A stretch of DNA of 64,000 bases from NCBI RefSeq assembly GCF_003955735.1, contig NZ_CP034464.1, positions 4,712,001 to 4,776,000 of the forward strand, written 5' to 3'. The first letter of the stretch is position 1. Each line of letters begins with the position of its first letter. A model generated the notes under the pieces. It searched no databases. It saw nothing but the letters and a program-made list of their open reading frames with translations, and was not told the DNA's origin. Shown here piece by piece: positions 1-9,842 of the stretch. The translations under genes and the position numbers were made by a program. The DNA comes from Undibacterium parvum (GTDB lineage Bacteria > Pseudomonadota > Gammaproteobacteria > Burkholderiales > Burkholderiaceae_D).

Positions 1-1530
<1,530 letters not shown>

Positions 1531-1540
1531 GCGGCGCGAC

Positions 1541-1571
1541 GCGCTGAGGCCACATGAGGTGGTCTCAGCGC
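1541..1571 (+). terminator. Hairpin after katG
   Basis: A 13-bp stem (GCGCTGAGGCCAC pairing with GTGGTCTCAGCGC, one G-T pair) with a 5-nt loop begins 10 bases after the katG stop. No T-run follows, so it is either a 3' stabilising hairpin or a weak or Rho-assisted terminator. Confidence 0.45.
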
Positions 1572-1580
1572 AATTGACAG

Positions 1581-1643
1581 GCGCAATCAGCATGCGGCTT
1601 GCAGGCCATTTTGCTGCCAGCAGCCGCATATTACTTGCGCATA
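1581..1643. repeat. Dispersed palindromic repeat, family B2, copy 1
   Basis: About 63 bp beginning GCGCAATC and containing GCGGCTTGCAGGCC followed by GCCAGCAGCCGCAT. A related copy lies at 6767-6830, about 75 percent identical by eye, also beginning GCGCAATC. The arms can pair (GCGGCTTGC with the GCAGCCGC part), so it is a REP-like imperfect palindrome. It sits directly beside the MITE-like element at 1652. Confidence 0.5.
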
Positions 1644-1651
1644 CACTTTTT

Positions 1652-1773
1652 GGGAACTTCTAAAAACCCGTTAATCGGGATGCAGCGCAAGGCGCAAACT
1701 GGAGCAATACGTCGGTATTGCGAGGATTTGCAACGCTGCGATGCGCCCGAGTATAGGGTTTTTAGAAGTTCCC
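1652..1773. repeat. MITE-like palindromic element, family A, copy 1 (intact)
   Basis: A 122-bp non-coding element bounded by perfect 18-bp terminal inverted repeats, GGGAACTTCTAAAAACCC at 1652-1669 and its complement at 1756-1773. The interior also has internal complementarity (for example GCAATAC and GTATTGC around CGTCG). A second, inverted copy is at 11376-11490. No ORF of its own. It lies 9 bp past the GST stop codon, between convergent katG and GST, so it could also act as a bidirectional transcription barrier. Confidence 0.8.
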
Positions 1774-1782
1774 TTTTTAAAA

Positions 1783-2406
1783 TTACTTCACTTCAAATTT
1801 GGCATAGTACTGCTGTATCGCAGGCAGTGCGGCGATGCGCTGCATGTGGGCATTGAGTGCGGGGGCAACGGTTTCGACCAAATCCCTGGGCACGTGATCG
1901 AGACGGCCAGAATTGAGCCCGCGTACGTCGACAAAGACCTTTAGGTCGGCCACGGTCAGTCGATTATCGGCAAAAAATTCTCCGCCATGCGCGCTTAACT
2001 GGCTTTGCAACCACTTCAAATACATGGGCATAGGGCCACTAACGAGTGCCAGGCGGGCTTCTTTTTGTGCTTCGCCTGTCATACGAAAAGATGGGCTTAA
2101 ACGCACCGCAGCGTCTTCCACCACAGACATCACTTCGTCACACAGCAAGGCTTGATAAGCATCGAGCGGATATACTCCAGCGAGTTTGGCAACATAGCGG
2201 TTGATCGCATCTGACTGCGTGACCATGACGCCATCGACCAATAAGGTCGGCACCTGACCAAAGGGAGTGCTCTTGCGTAACTCGGCGAACTCAGGGTAGG
2301 CAAAGCGGTGATCCTCAAAAGCGATTCCGCCGATGTGCATCGCCAAACGCGCGGGCTCGCCGCGACCGCCATGAAAATCGAAATAAGTCAGTTTCAGTTG
2401 TGGCAT
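1783..2406 (-). CDS. Glutathione S-transferase (Sigma-like)
   Basis: Cytosolic glutathione S-transferase of 207 residues, the usual length. The N-terminal thioredoxin fold carries the candidate catalytic Tyr8 in KLTYFDFHGGRGEPARL, the cis-Pro GQVP at 50-53 and the glutathione-binding QSDAINRY at 64-71, a pattern found in Sigma/Alpha/Mu type enzymes. Residues from about 85 on form the all-helical domain. The ATG is preceded by AGAAGGA at good spacing. It stands alone, convergent with katG; a role in detoxification or peroxide stress is an inference. Substrate unknown. Confidence 0.88.
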   Translation of the reverse strand: MPQLKLTYFDFHGGRGEPARLAMHIGGIAFEDHRFAYPEFAELRKSTPFGQVPTLLVDGVMVTQSDAINRYVAKLAGVYPLDAYQALLCDEVMSVVEDAAVRLSPSFRMTGEAQKEARLALVSGPMPMYLKWLQSQLSAHGGEFFADNRLTVADLKVFVDVRGLNSGRLDHVPRDLVETVAPALNAHMQRIAALPAIQQYYAKFEVK

Positions 2407-2653
2407 GGTGTTTTCCTTCTAGGTTAAGCGCGGGACTGCTGCGCGGGCGTGACAAATAACAGGTAAGACGGAACAATTAAGACGTACAATTCAACAGCAA
2501 AAAAATCGAACAAGGACTGAAGCTGCATTCTAGCGATTATTCAGCGCCACATGATGGCAGAGCTATCAGGTTCAGCGAAAACCGCGCCGCATCTAGCGCG
2601 ATGAATTCGAGCTATCTAATACGTCCTACAGAATGTGGTCCACCTAAAGCGGC

Positions 2654-3382
2654 CTACTTAATCAGCCGCATAGATTGGCCATAGTGATAATTCATTTGCT
2701 GTTCAGTGTAACGATGCGCGCTGCCGACTGGGCAACTGAGCCTAGCGAGGCAGGTGTCTTTGCAGAGCGAATTTTCTTGCTGGCGATATTGCAGGCATTT
2801 CAGCAAACGAAATTCACCTCCCTCTAAGGCCTTGGGCGGACAATTGCTGATACAGGCGTGCTCACTGCAAGTAGCACAAGGTGTGTCACTAATGACAGCT
2901 GCGCTGACCGGGAAATCACTATTGGCAAGCACCACCGCGCGGTAGGCAAACCATGGCCCATATTCAGAATTGACCCCAACCATAAACGGCGACGCATGAT
3001 GCCAACCAGCGAGCTTACCCAGTTCTTGCAGACTAATCGTATAAGCACCTGGATACACGATCTGATAAGCCCCATCGCCCACATCGGCCAACTCAGCGCG
3101 CATAAATTCACGCACTTTCGCCACGGTAAAATCATCGACCGGATGTGCATCACTCAGGCTAAGTTCACTCTGCTTTGCCGCTTGCAAGGCAGTCCAAAAC
3201 TGTGTTCCGGCATGCCCGATTAGCAGCAGTTGGCGATATTCTTGCGCCTGCGGACAACGCTCAAACAAGACTTCCCTTACCGCAAGCGGCAACAGAGCGA
3301 TGTCGAATACCGCGTGGCAATTCAGACCGGCCTCGTTGAGTATCGCTGACGTCAAGCTTTGATAGGAATTCATCGTGCTCAC
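2654..3382 (-). CDS. QueG-like 4Fe-4S protein of unknown function
   Basis: A 242-residue soluble protein. The C-terminal third has two Cys sets: C169, C172, C177, C181 (CATCSEHACISNCP) and C196, C207, C211, C217, spaced like the dicluster of epoxyqueuosine reductase and reductive-dehalogenase relatives. Before it, NSEYGPWFAYRAVVL resembles the region of that family in front of the clusters. It is shorter than QueG (about 350) and lacks most of the cobalamin-binding N-terminal part, so QueG activity is not claimed. An in-frame ATG at residue 4 is an alternative start. Flanks are unrelated genes. Function unknown; an electron-transfer or maturation role is a guess. Confidence 0.6.
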   Translation of the reverse strand: MSTMNSYQSLTSAILNEAGLNCHAVFDIALLPLAVREVLFERCPQAQEYRQLLLIGHAGTQFWTALQAAKQSELSLSDAHPVDDFTVAKVREFMRAELADVGDGAYQIVYPGAYTISLQELGKLAGWHHASPFMVGVNSEYGPWFAYRAVVLANSDFPVSAAVISDTPCATCSEHACISNCPPKALEGGEFRLLKCLQYRQQENSLCKDTCLARLSCPVGSAHRYTEQQMNYHYGQSMRLIK

Positions 3383-3568
3383 TAGTTGGGCTAAAACACG
3401 TATTGTAGCGGTCTGGGCGCACGACAGCTATTTTCACATGGGCATCCGGTGCCTGGCGTCGTCACAGCCTAGCCCCTTAAGCGGGCTAGCGCAATCACAG
3501 CATTAGAAAGGTGATGATCGCCAGAGAACTTTTCTTGGTGAAGCTGCCGCTGTATAGTCGGGCAAACT

Positions 3569-4465
3569 TCAATCGCTGTTTTTACACACATCCATGACCA
3601 AGGCGCGTAGCCAGCGATGGGCAGGATCGGCCTGCAAGCGTGGATGCCAGATTAGAGAGACCGTCAATTCTGGCAGGCTCAATGGCAAAGGAAAACTATG
3701 CATACCAGCCCTAAGAGTGCCGCTGTGGCGTTCTGGCAGGCTGGCGATCAGATCACTACTGCGTGCCAGCGCCAGCGCACTAGAAAAGCCGCCAACGATG
3801 GTGGCGATATCTCGTTGCAAACCGATAGCACCTAAGGCTTGGTCTACCGGCCCGCTTGCCAGACCACGACGCGAGACACAGATGTGCTTGCCTTGAGCGT
3901 AGCGCGGGGCAGTGATCTCGCCCTCACACAAGACATGGCCGCTGCGCACTACGCCGACGTAACGATCGCGAAACAGTGCCTGCACCCGCAACTCTGGCCC
4001 CATATTGACGCCGACTACCCCAGTTTCCAAATCCACGCTGCCATCGCGCAGCGCATCGTTTTCTTTCCGCGTTTTTTGCACGAAACATAGTCTGACACCG
4101 GGTGCCTCGCTGGCTACTCTTGCGATCAAGGCTGCGCCGAAATTTTCAACAAAACCCTCACTGCTGCGCAGGCTAAAGCTTCCGACCAATTGACTAATAT
4201 CCGGCGCCAACTCTGGGCGCAGCAGCGCCTCGGCCTCTTGCACCACCTGGCTAAGCCGCTCCCGTAATTCTAGCGCGCGCGGGGTCGCGACGAGGGCGCG
4301 CCCTGCCCTCACTAACAAAGGATCACCCGTGGTCGCACGCAAGCGTGCCAGCGTCCGACTCATGGCCGATGGGCTAAGCCGCAGGCGCTGGGCGGCACGC
4401 GCCACACTGCCTTCGGCCAGCAGCACATCCAAACTAATCAGCAAGTTGAGATCGGGACTTGTCAT
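3569..4465 (-). CDS. LysR-family transcriptional regulator
   Basis: 298 residues, the standard LysR size. The N-terminal winged helix-turn-helix is clear at about 5-65 (LNLLISLDVLLAEGSVARAA then LSPSAMSRTLARLR), with the NodD/PcpR-like spelling. The rest is the periplasmic-binding-protein-like effector domain. It is divergent from the MFS exporter gene starting at 4614, with a shared 148-bp intergenic region; by LysR habit it probably regulates that transporter and itself. The effector cannot be read from sequence. Confidence 0.88.
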   Translation of the reverse strand: MTSPDLNLLISLDVLLAEGSVARAAQRLRLSPSAMSRTLARLRATTGDPLLVRAGRALVATPRALELRERLSQVVQEAEALLRPELAPDISQLVGSFSLRSSEGFVENFGAALIARVASEAPGVRLCFVQKTRKENDALRDGSVDLETGVVGVNMGPELRVQALFRDRYVGVVRSGHVLCEGEITAPRYAQGKHICVSRRGLASGPVDQALGAIGLQRDIATIVGGFSSALALARSSDLIASLPERHSGTLRAGMHSFPLPLSLPELTVSLIWHPRLQADPAHRWLRALVMDVCKNSD

Positions 4466-4613
4466 GCTGCGATTTTAACGTAGTTTTGTATTTTAACTTT
4501 GAGACATGGCGTTATACGCATTATTAAAGTGCGAAGCATGCGCCTTCCGCCCTATGTGTTAGCAAGGCATGATGCTGACGGTCCCCTCAATTCTCCACTT
4601 TAAAGGATGCGCG

Positions 4614-6056
4614 ATGAAAACGCACATATCCAAACTTGATCAGATTTTTGCTGAGAGTAATCAAGCTCAGATGTCAGGGCGTTCAACGCGCTGGGCTGTG
4701 TTTAGTCTAGCGCTCAGCAGTCTTTTGGCCGCCTTGGGCACCAGTATCGCCAACGTCGCGCTGCCCAACTTGGCGCTCGTTTTTCATACCTCATTTCAAC
4801 AAATCCAGTGGGTGCTACTCGCCTATTTACTGGCAATCACCAGTGTGATCGTCAGCATCGGTAGCCTCGGTGATCTACTTGGACGACGTCGCCTGCTATT
4901 GACAGGCTTAGCACTTTTCACGCTAGCCTCGGGCTTGTGCGCCAGCGCCAGCTCGCTCGGCTTATTGATATTTTCCCGCGCCCTACAGGGTTTAGCTGCG
5001 GCAGTGATGATGGCGCTCAGCATGGCGCTGGTGGCCGAGACTGTGCCGAAAGAGAAATCTGGTAGCGCCATGGGATTACTAGGAAGTATGTCGGCGCTTG
5101 GCACCGCGCTCGGGCCCTCTCTGGGCGGCTTACTACTGGCACAATTTGGCTGGCAAGCTCTGTTCTGGGTCCAAATGCCGCTGGGCTTCTTGAGTTTGCT
5201 GCTCGCAACGCGTTTTTTACCGCTTGATGGCACGCGTCTAAAAACCGACAGCACTCAATTTGACCCTCTGGGTAGCTTACTATTGGCCTTAACATTGGGC
5301 AGCTTTTCACTTGCCATGACCATAGGGCGCGGTAATTTTGGAGTTAGCAATGTCGCGCTATTGCTACTTAGCTTAGTCGGATTGCAGTTATTTATTCAGG
5401 CTGAAAGGAAAGCCAGATCGCCCTTGCTACGCTTGGCGCTATTTCGCGATTACAGGCTTAGCGCAGGCTTGACCATGAGTAGTTTAGTGAGCAGCGTGGT
5501 CATGGCAAGCTTAGTGATCGGTCCCTTTTATCTTTCCGGCGCGCTGGATTTAGATATCACGACAGTCGGACTCGTGATGGCTTGTGGTCCTATCGTCGCG
5601 GCCCTGGTTGGCGTGCCGGCCGGCAGCTTGGTGGACCGTTACGGCACACAAAGTATCAGCGTCGCAGGCTTACTCTTCATGGGCACTGGTTGCCTGGCGA
5701 TGGTGCTGCTACCGATAGCTTTAGGGGTACCAGCTTACTTGCTGTCGCTAGCGTTCATCACTGCTGGCTATGCAGCATTCCAAGCGGCGAATAATACCGC
5801 GGTGATGGCACGCGCTCGCGCTGAGCAAAGCGGCCTAATATCGGGCATGCTTAATCTGTCGCGCAATCTGGGATTAATTATCGGCGCCTCACTGATGGCT
5901 GCAGTATTTGCATTCGGTGCCGCCACACAAAATTTACTGTTAGCAACCCCTGCGGCGCTGGTGCGCGGCCTGCACATGAGCTTCGCATTCGCTACTGCTT
6001 TGATCTTCATCGCTCTTCTGATTGCCTGCGTGAGCCACGCGCTGAGAAAAAAGTAA
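4614..6056 (+). CDS. MFS drug/solute exporter, DHA2 (EmrB/QacA-like) family
   Basis: Inner-membrane drug:H+ antiporter-type protein of 480 residues, with about 14 hydrophobic segments expected for DHA2. The loop 2-3 motif A appears as GSLGDLLGRRRLLLTG and the TM5 antiporter motif C as GTALGPSLGGLL. The start at 4614 is chosen because AAGGA precedes it at 6-nt spacing; an in-frame ATG at 4569 has no such site. The LysR gene next to it is divergent and likely its regulator. Substrate unknown; no membrane-fusion or outer-membrane partner is adjacent. Confidence 0.87.
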   Translation: MKTHISKLDQIFAESNQAQMSGRSTRWAVFSLALSSLLAALGTSIANVALPNLALVFHTSFQQIQWVLLAYLLAITSVIVSIGSLGDLLGRRRLLLTGLALFTLASGLCASASSLGLLIFSRALQGLAAAVMMALSMALVAETVPKEKSGSAMGLLGSMSALGTALGPSLGGLLLAQFGWQALFWVQMPLGFLSLLLATRFLPLDGTRLKTDSTQFDPLGSLLLALTLGSFSLAMTIGRGNFGVSNVALLLLSLVGLQLFIQAERKARSPLLRLALFRDYRLSAGLTMSSLVSSVVMASLVIGPFYLSGALDLDITTVGLVMACGPIVAALVGVPAGSLVDRYGTQSISVAGLLFMGTGCLAMVLLPIALGVPAYLLSLAFITAGYAAFQAANNTAVMARARAEQSGLISGMLNLSRNLGLIIGASLMAAVFAFGAATQNLLLATPAALVRGLHMSFAFATALIFIALLIACVSHALRKK

Positions 6057-6350
6057 GTTGGTCTGATAATCGATATCAGAAAAAACCGCCAACTCCTCAT
6101 TAAAAGCGTTCAAAAGTGAAAAAGAGATTAGCCGTTGGCCCTCATTGGGGCGCTGCCAATCTCTTCAAATTCAACAAAATTCGGGTCATCCCTCTTAGCA
6201 CTGAGTGCAACTGCAAACACATTGTGCTGACCAGAGTTTTTTATTCTGGCCCCTGCTTCTCTAAAATCACTTTGGGCAAACTAGGTCAAAGTTGATCGTG
6301 ACTATCCGGTTAGCATTTATTTAACATCACTTAAACTTAATTAGTTGCAA

Positions 6351-6497
6351 TCAGGAATAAGCGTGCATCAAAATCAATACCGAATGCAGGTAACTTATTC
6401 CCAAGAAAAAACTGGCTACGCTAATGAGCGTGTTAGTAAACCCACCACGCCATCCACTCTGCTCCCAAGCGAGAGCTGGGGCTAATTTTTTAAACAT
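6351..6497 (-). CDS. Putative 48-residue single-pass membrane microprotein
   Basis: A short ORF with a good ribosome site: GGGAG lies 6 nt before the ATG. The product starts MFKKLAPALAWEQSGWRGG, then has a continuous hydrophobic segment at about 21-46 (TNTLISVASFFLG onward), so one membrane helix with a basic N-terminus. It lies in an 880-bp stretch between the MFS gene and an unknown gene, where no longer ORF is convincing. No family recognised. Coding status rests on the ribosome site and hydrophobic pattern only. Confidence 0.42.
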   Translation of the reverse strand: MFKKLAPALAWEQSGWRGGFTNTLISVASFFLGISYLHSVLILMHAYS

Positions 6498-6939
6498 TAT
6501 TGACTCCCTTTACTAGACTCCTACTCATGAGGCTTTTCGGATACCGCCCTGTGTCAATTGCTAGAATTCGCGATTCGACCGCAGTACTCGGTATTGAGCA
6601 TATTCTGTGCCACACAAAAAGAAGCGTAAGAATGCCTTATGCAAAAAATGTAAACATTTTTTACATGCAAAATGAGTGCTTTTACACGTAGCGAAAGGCA
6701 CGCTGAGTCGAGCAGAGTGTCAAGACTTAACACATCGATATAGAAAGAAACTTGCATAACGCCAAGGCGCAATCCAGGTGCTGCTTGCAGCCCGAAATGC
6801 CGCCAGCAGCCGCATCTAGCTTGCGTATCCCTATTTGAAAATAAAAAAACTCAGCCTCGCCTATCTACTGGCAACACTGAGTTCGGTAACAGGAGCTTGC
6901 GCAGTGCCGACTGTCAACTTCCAATTACATTAAGCAGCG
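6498..6939. other. Intergenic stretch without a convincing gene
   Basis: Contains an inverted repeat AAAAAATGT-AA-ACATTTTTT at 6643-6662, which looks like an operator or weak hairpin, the family B2 repeat at 6767-6830, and a stem ACTCAG...CTGAGT at about 6850-6876 which, read on the - strand, is followed by a T-rich run and may end the gene at 6940-7509. Short ORFs here on either strand lack ribosome sites. Confidence 0.4.
6767..6830. repeat. Dispersed palindromic repeat, family B2, copy 2
   Basis: Begins GCGCAATCCAGGTGCTGCTT and continues through GCCGCCAGCAGCCGCAT to CTTGCGTATCC. It aligns end to end with the copy at 1581-1643. Confidence 0.5.
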
Positions 6940-7509
6940 CTAGGCAGACTTAGTGGCATAAGCCGCTCTTTCTATGTGGCAGGGAGCCAATAATAAGTGA
7001 GATAACTGATCTAGGTCTGTGGTTTTCATGTGGCTAGAAAATAGACTGAGGCGCGGATCTTGCGCATCGCTCAAGCTACTCAACAAAGCCTTGGCTGCAT
7101 CGCGGGCGCTAGGCCGGCCCTCCTGATAGTGCGGGCTGTCCTTGTAGTGCGAGAGCAAGACCTCACGGTGATCTTGATACAGTGCACTGGTCCGTGTGAA
7201 TTCGAGTTCGGCTTGCTTGGCTGCAATCTCAGCGTCGATTTCCGCATCGCTATGACAGTAACGTTTAATCTCGTCTTCGTTCCAGTGTGGGCTCTCGCCA
7301 TATTGCTCGCGTAGCGTGGCCATGCTGCCTTTAAGTTCTATCAAGGAATGGCTATGTACATCTTTAAACACATGCACCAGGTTATTGCCCAGGCCCTCGG
7401 TGCCTTTGTAGCGCATATCTGCTTCGATACGCCGCGGGTTAAAACGAAATTGACGAATGCAGCTGAGCTTCAAGGTTTCTAATAATGCGTTAATTTTTGC
7501 TGGGCTCAT
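6940..7509 (-). CDS. Conserved-looking hypothetical protein
   Basis: 189 residues, soluble, no signal peptide or membrane segment. Charged and helical throughout, with a mid-protein acidic stretch around HSDAEIDAEIAAKQAEL. The frame is uninterrupted and composition is like that of neighbours, so it is probably a real gene. I do not recognise the family. The sequence just upstream of the ATG on the - strand has only a weak ribosome site. Neighbours (a microprotein candidate and a GNAT) give no functional hint. Confidence 0.6.
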   Translation of the reverse strand: MSPAKINALLETLKLSCIRQFRFNPRRIEADMRYKGTEGLGNNLVHVFKDVHSHSLIELKGSMATLREQYGESPHWNEDEIKRYCHSDAEIDAEIAAKQAELEFTRTSALYQDHREVLLSHYKDSPHYQEGRPSARDAAKALLSSLSDAQDPRLSLFSSHMKTTDLDQLSHLLLAPCHIERAAYATKSA

Positions 7510-7833
7510 GGGTCTGTCCTAAGTGGAAGTACAAGCTAAAAGACGAAAAAGTTTGATATGTTTTGAGACGAGTACAGCGCCACTAAAAACAACAGCACAC
7601 GCTGAGCTCAGCGCATTTAGGCAACAACGCGTTTATCGCTGCCTCACTATACAAGCAAAGCAAGCGCAGCAAGATGATTTCTAAGAAATATCAGGCGTAC
7701 CTGACAAAATTCACTAATTGAACTTTTCATCATATTCGATGTCTGCTGGTATATAAGCTTGGTACACCTTATGCGCTATTTCTACCTGGGCAGCAAGGCA
7801 TACCCCGCACACTTCGAACAATTGAAAAATAAG
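7510..7833. other. Divergent intergenic region
   Basis: Lies between the divergent hypothetical gene (- strand) and the GNAT gene (+ strand). It holds a perfect 14-nt palindrome CGCTGAGCTCAGCG at 7600-7613 that could be an operator. Upstream in-frame TTG (7759) and ATG (7771) codons could extend the GNAT, but the added residues do not belong to the fold. Confidence 0.35.
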
Positions 7834-8355
7834 ATGAATATACTCATTAAGCCATGCACACCAGAAGATGGCGCCGCTTTGGCATTGATAGGGCAAGCGA
7901 CTTTTCTAGAGACCTTTGCCGGCATCATCGCCGGTCATGCCATACTCAAACACTGTGCCCAGACGCACTCTCCTGCACAGTACCAAGAGTGGCTAAATGA
8001 CCCACAATATCAATTATGGTTAGCCGAACTCGCACCCGGTGCAGCGCCTATAGGCTATATCCTGGTGGCACCGGCCCAACTGCCTTTAGCCGGCATTTCG
8101 GCGGCCGACCTTGAAATAAAACGTATTTATTTATTGAGTAAATTTCATGGCGGAGGTCTGGGAAAACGGATGCTAGAACACGCGATCAACTATGCAAAAC
8201 AGCGCCAAGCCGCGCGCTTATTGCTGGGTGTGTATGCAAAAAATTCGGCTGCTATCGGATTCTATCAACACGCAGGTTTCCAGCAAGTCGGCACACGCAG
8301 CTTCACAGTCGGCGGCATAGATTTTGATGATTACATCATGGCTTTAGCGCTATGA
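7834..8355 (+). CDS. GNAT-family N-acetyltransferase
   Basis: Transfers an acetyl group from acetyl-CoA to an unidentified amine. 173 residues from the chosen ATG, after which the fold starts at once (ILIKPCTPEDGAALALI). The acetyl-CoA pyrophosphate loop (motif A) is KFHGGGLGKRML at about 104-115, and the C-terminal NSAAIGFYQHAGF helix-strand is typical. The ribosome site is weak (AAAATAAG); the longer frames from 7759 or 7771 add about 21-25 residues outside the domain. The next gene begins only 13 bp after the stop, so co-transcription with the Cys-rich protein is possible. Confidence 0.85.
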   Translation: MNILIKPCTPEDGAALALIGQATFLETFAGIIAGHAILKHCAQTHSPAQYQEWLNDPQYQLWLAELAPGAAPIGYILVAPAQLPLAGISAADLEIKRIYLLSKFHGGGLGKRMLEHAINYAKQRQAARLLLGVYAKNSAAIGFYQHAGFQQVGTRSFTVGGIDFDDYIMALAL

Positions 8356-8368
8356 GTTAAAATACAGC

Positions 8369-8632
8369 ATGCATAGGCTCTCTCATATCCTCGTCGCGCT
8401 GTTTTTCTTACTGAACTCACTAGTTTCAGTAGCGGCGGATCGTTCCTGTTGCGAGTCAGTTGATTGTCCGTTGATGCAATGTGCAAATATGGGCTGCGCG
8501 GCGACTCCTCAGTTGGCTGTGATCGACCAAATCCAGCTTAGGCCTCTCATTCCAGTACGCCCGCACTGGATACCCATGGTAGTCGCTGAGCTAGAGTGCG
8601 CTATAGAAAAAATATGGACGCCACCAGATTAA
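8369..8632 (+). CDS. Small secreted Cys-rich protein
   Basis: 87 residues. A clear signal peptide (MHRLSHILVALFFLLNSLVS, cleavage near VAA-DRS at about 23) is followed by a mature part with five cysteines: C27, C28, C33, C38, C43 in a SCCESVDCP...C....C pattern. This suits metal binding or disulfides in the periplasm. No recognised family. Its start is 13 bp after the GNAT stop, and a second small Cys-rich secreted peptide follows, so the two probably form a transcription unit ending at the terminator at 8831. Confidence 0.6.
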   Translation: MHRLSHILVALFFLLNSLVSVAADRSCCESVDCPLMQCANMGCAATPQLAVIDQIQLRPLIPVRPHWIPMVVAELECAIEKIWTPPD

Positions 8633-8684
8633 GCATAAAAGAAGCTAATTATTTTTTCTTTTTAAACTTATTCTAGGAATTTTC

Positions 8685-8816
8685 ATGAAATCGAACTTCG
8701 CAAAAATCAGCCTCGCCCTGAGCTTACTGGCGGCATCCGCCTTTGCAATGGCATCCACCAATGACTGCTGCACTGGTCTGGAATGTTGCCTCAAGATGCT
8801 AGCTTGTTGCTTCTAA
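8685..8816 (+). CDS. Tiny secreted peptide with three Cys-Cys pairs
   Basis: A 43-residue ORF. AGGAA lies about 7 nt before the ATG. Residues 1-23 form a signal peptide (MKSNFAKISLALSLLAASAF then AMA), leaving a mature peptide of about 20 residues containing CC-x4-CC-x5-CC (C28/C29, C34/C35, C41/C42). A strong terminator follows 14 bases after the stop. Regular CC pairs suggest a soft-metal chelator or a disulfide-rich peptide; this is inference. No homologue recognised. Signal, ribosome site and terminator together make it a good small-gene candidate. Confidence 0.6.
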   Translation: MKSNFAKISLALSLLAASAFAMASTNDCCTGLECCLKMLACCF

Positions 8817-8830
8817 ACCAGTAGTATGAA

Positions 8831-8866
8831 AAAGGGCGGCTATTGAAAAATAGCCGCCCTTTTTCA
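8831..8866 (+). terminator. Rho-independent terminator
   Basis: Stem GGGCGGCTA pairing with TAGCCGCCC around TTGAAAAA, flanked by A-rich and TTTTT tracts. It ends the unit of the two Cys-rich secreted proteins. Confidence 0.9.
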
Positions 8867-8918
8867 TTTCAGATCGCCGCGCATTTAGCCACACAGCCAC
8901 CTAAACAGACAAATAAAC

Positions 8919-9512
8919 TCATCGATTTAGCTGGCTTCCCTCATTCAAAGCGCAAGCATCTCGCTCACCCGACGTCAATTCTTGCGTGGCTAATCGACAG
9001 CGCGGCGCGTTATTGATAATGATTTTGGTCGCGCCTGCTCTGGCCGCTATAATTTTAGCTGCTGCGTCTGGCCCCAGACAGGCCATGTCAACTTGATCCT
9101 GGTAAGAGTCGGTACCACCGTTGAGAGGCGTGGCACGATTTTTAGCAACTTCTAATGCATACTTCGCAGTACTGCATTCATACGATTTCGATAGATCCAC
9201 TGCTGTCGCTGACGGTCTTCCTCGGGCTGGGGAAGAGCTAACGGCTTGAATCTGAGTCGCCTGCGCCTCACGCTGGAAACGCAGTGCTGTTTGCTCTTGC
9301 GCTTCCGAGGCACGTTTGCGTTCAGTACTTAGCTCTTCAGACGACCTGGCTCCTGATATTTTCGTGGCGGCATCCGATTTAGGGCATGCTGCATCAGAGT
9401 AAGTAATATGACCAGTCTTAAGATCTTTACATTTATTTACTTGCGCAACAGCATTAGCTGAAAGCATCAGCGTTAGTAAGGAAGCCAAGATAGTTTTGAG
9501 GATATTGGGCAT
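8919..9512 (-). CDS. Secreted DUF4124-domain protein
   Basis: 197 residues from the chosen start. Signal peptide MPNILKTILASLLTLMLSAN with cleavage near AVA-QVNKC. Right after it comes the DUF4124-type motif VNKCKDLKTGHITYSDAACP with its two Cys. The middle is a Gln/Arg/Glu-rich helical linker, and the C-terminal 80 residues carry four more Cys (around YECSTAKYA, MACLG, RCRLA, DACAL) in a conserved-looking domain. An in-frame upstream ATG at 9548 would put 12 residues before the signal peptide and is disfavoured. Periplasmic; function unknown. Confidence 0.75.
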   Translation of the reverse strand: MPNILKTILASLLTLMLSANAVAQVNKCKDLKTGHITYSDAACPKSDAATKISGARSSEELSTERKRASEAQEQTALRFQREAQATQIQAVSSSPARGRPSATAVDLSKSYECSTAKYALEVAKNRATPLNGGTDSYQDQVDMACLGPDAAAKIIAARAGATKIIINNAPRCRLATQELTSGERDACALNEGSQLNR

Positions 9513-9842
9513 ACAAGATTTTCTCTGAAAAACGATTAAATGCATCAAAAGTGAGCGTCCGGAACTTTTAGGTGATTGAGAGCCAAGCTCTGGTTTCCGA
9601 TTTGGGCTGTATTTAGCATTCTTAACTGGTGCCCCCCATAGCTCAGGTCATTAACGCAGTACTTTCTTTTTCGTTGACATCGATGCAAGATGGAATAGAG
9701 GATTTTTCATCAACTCCAAACATCCTTAAAACCATCGACTATCTGTGTGCTAAAGTTGCGCAGACTATATATTTTCAGGGCTTTGACCTATAGTGAAGTT
9801 AGAATAATTTGTTTGATCTCTGTGCCGTGAAAGGTGACTGAT

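Noticed and set aside
6071-6086. Inverted repeat around CTGATAATCGATATCAG after the MFS gene as a terminator
   Set aside because: Imperfect centre and followed by A-run, not T-run, on the + strand; not convincing as a terminator.
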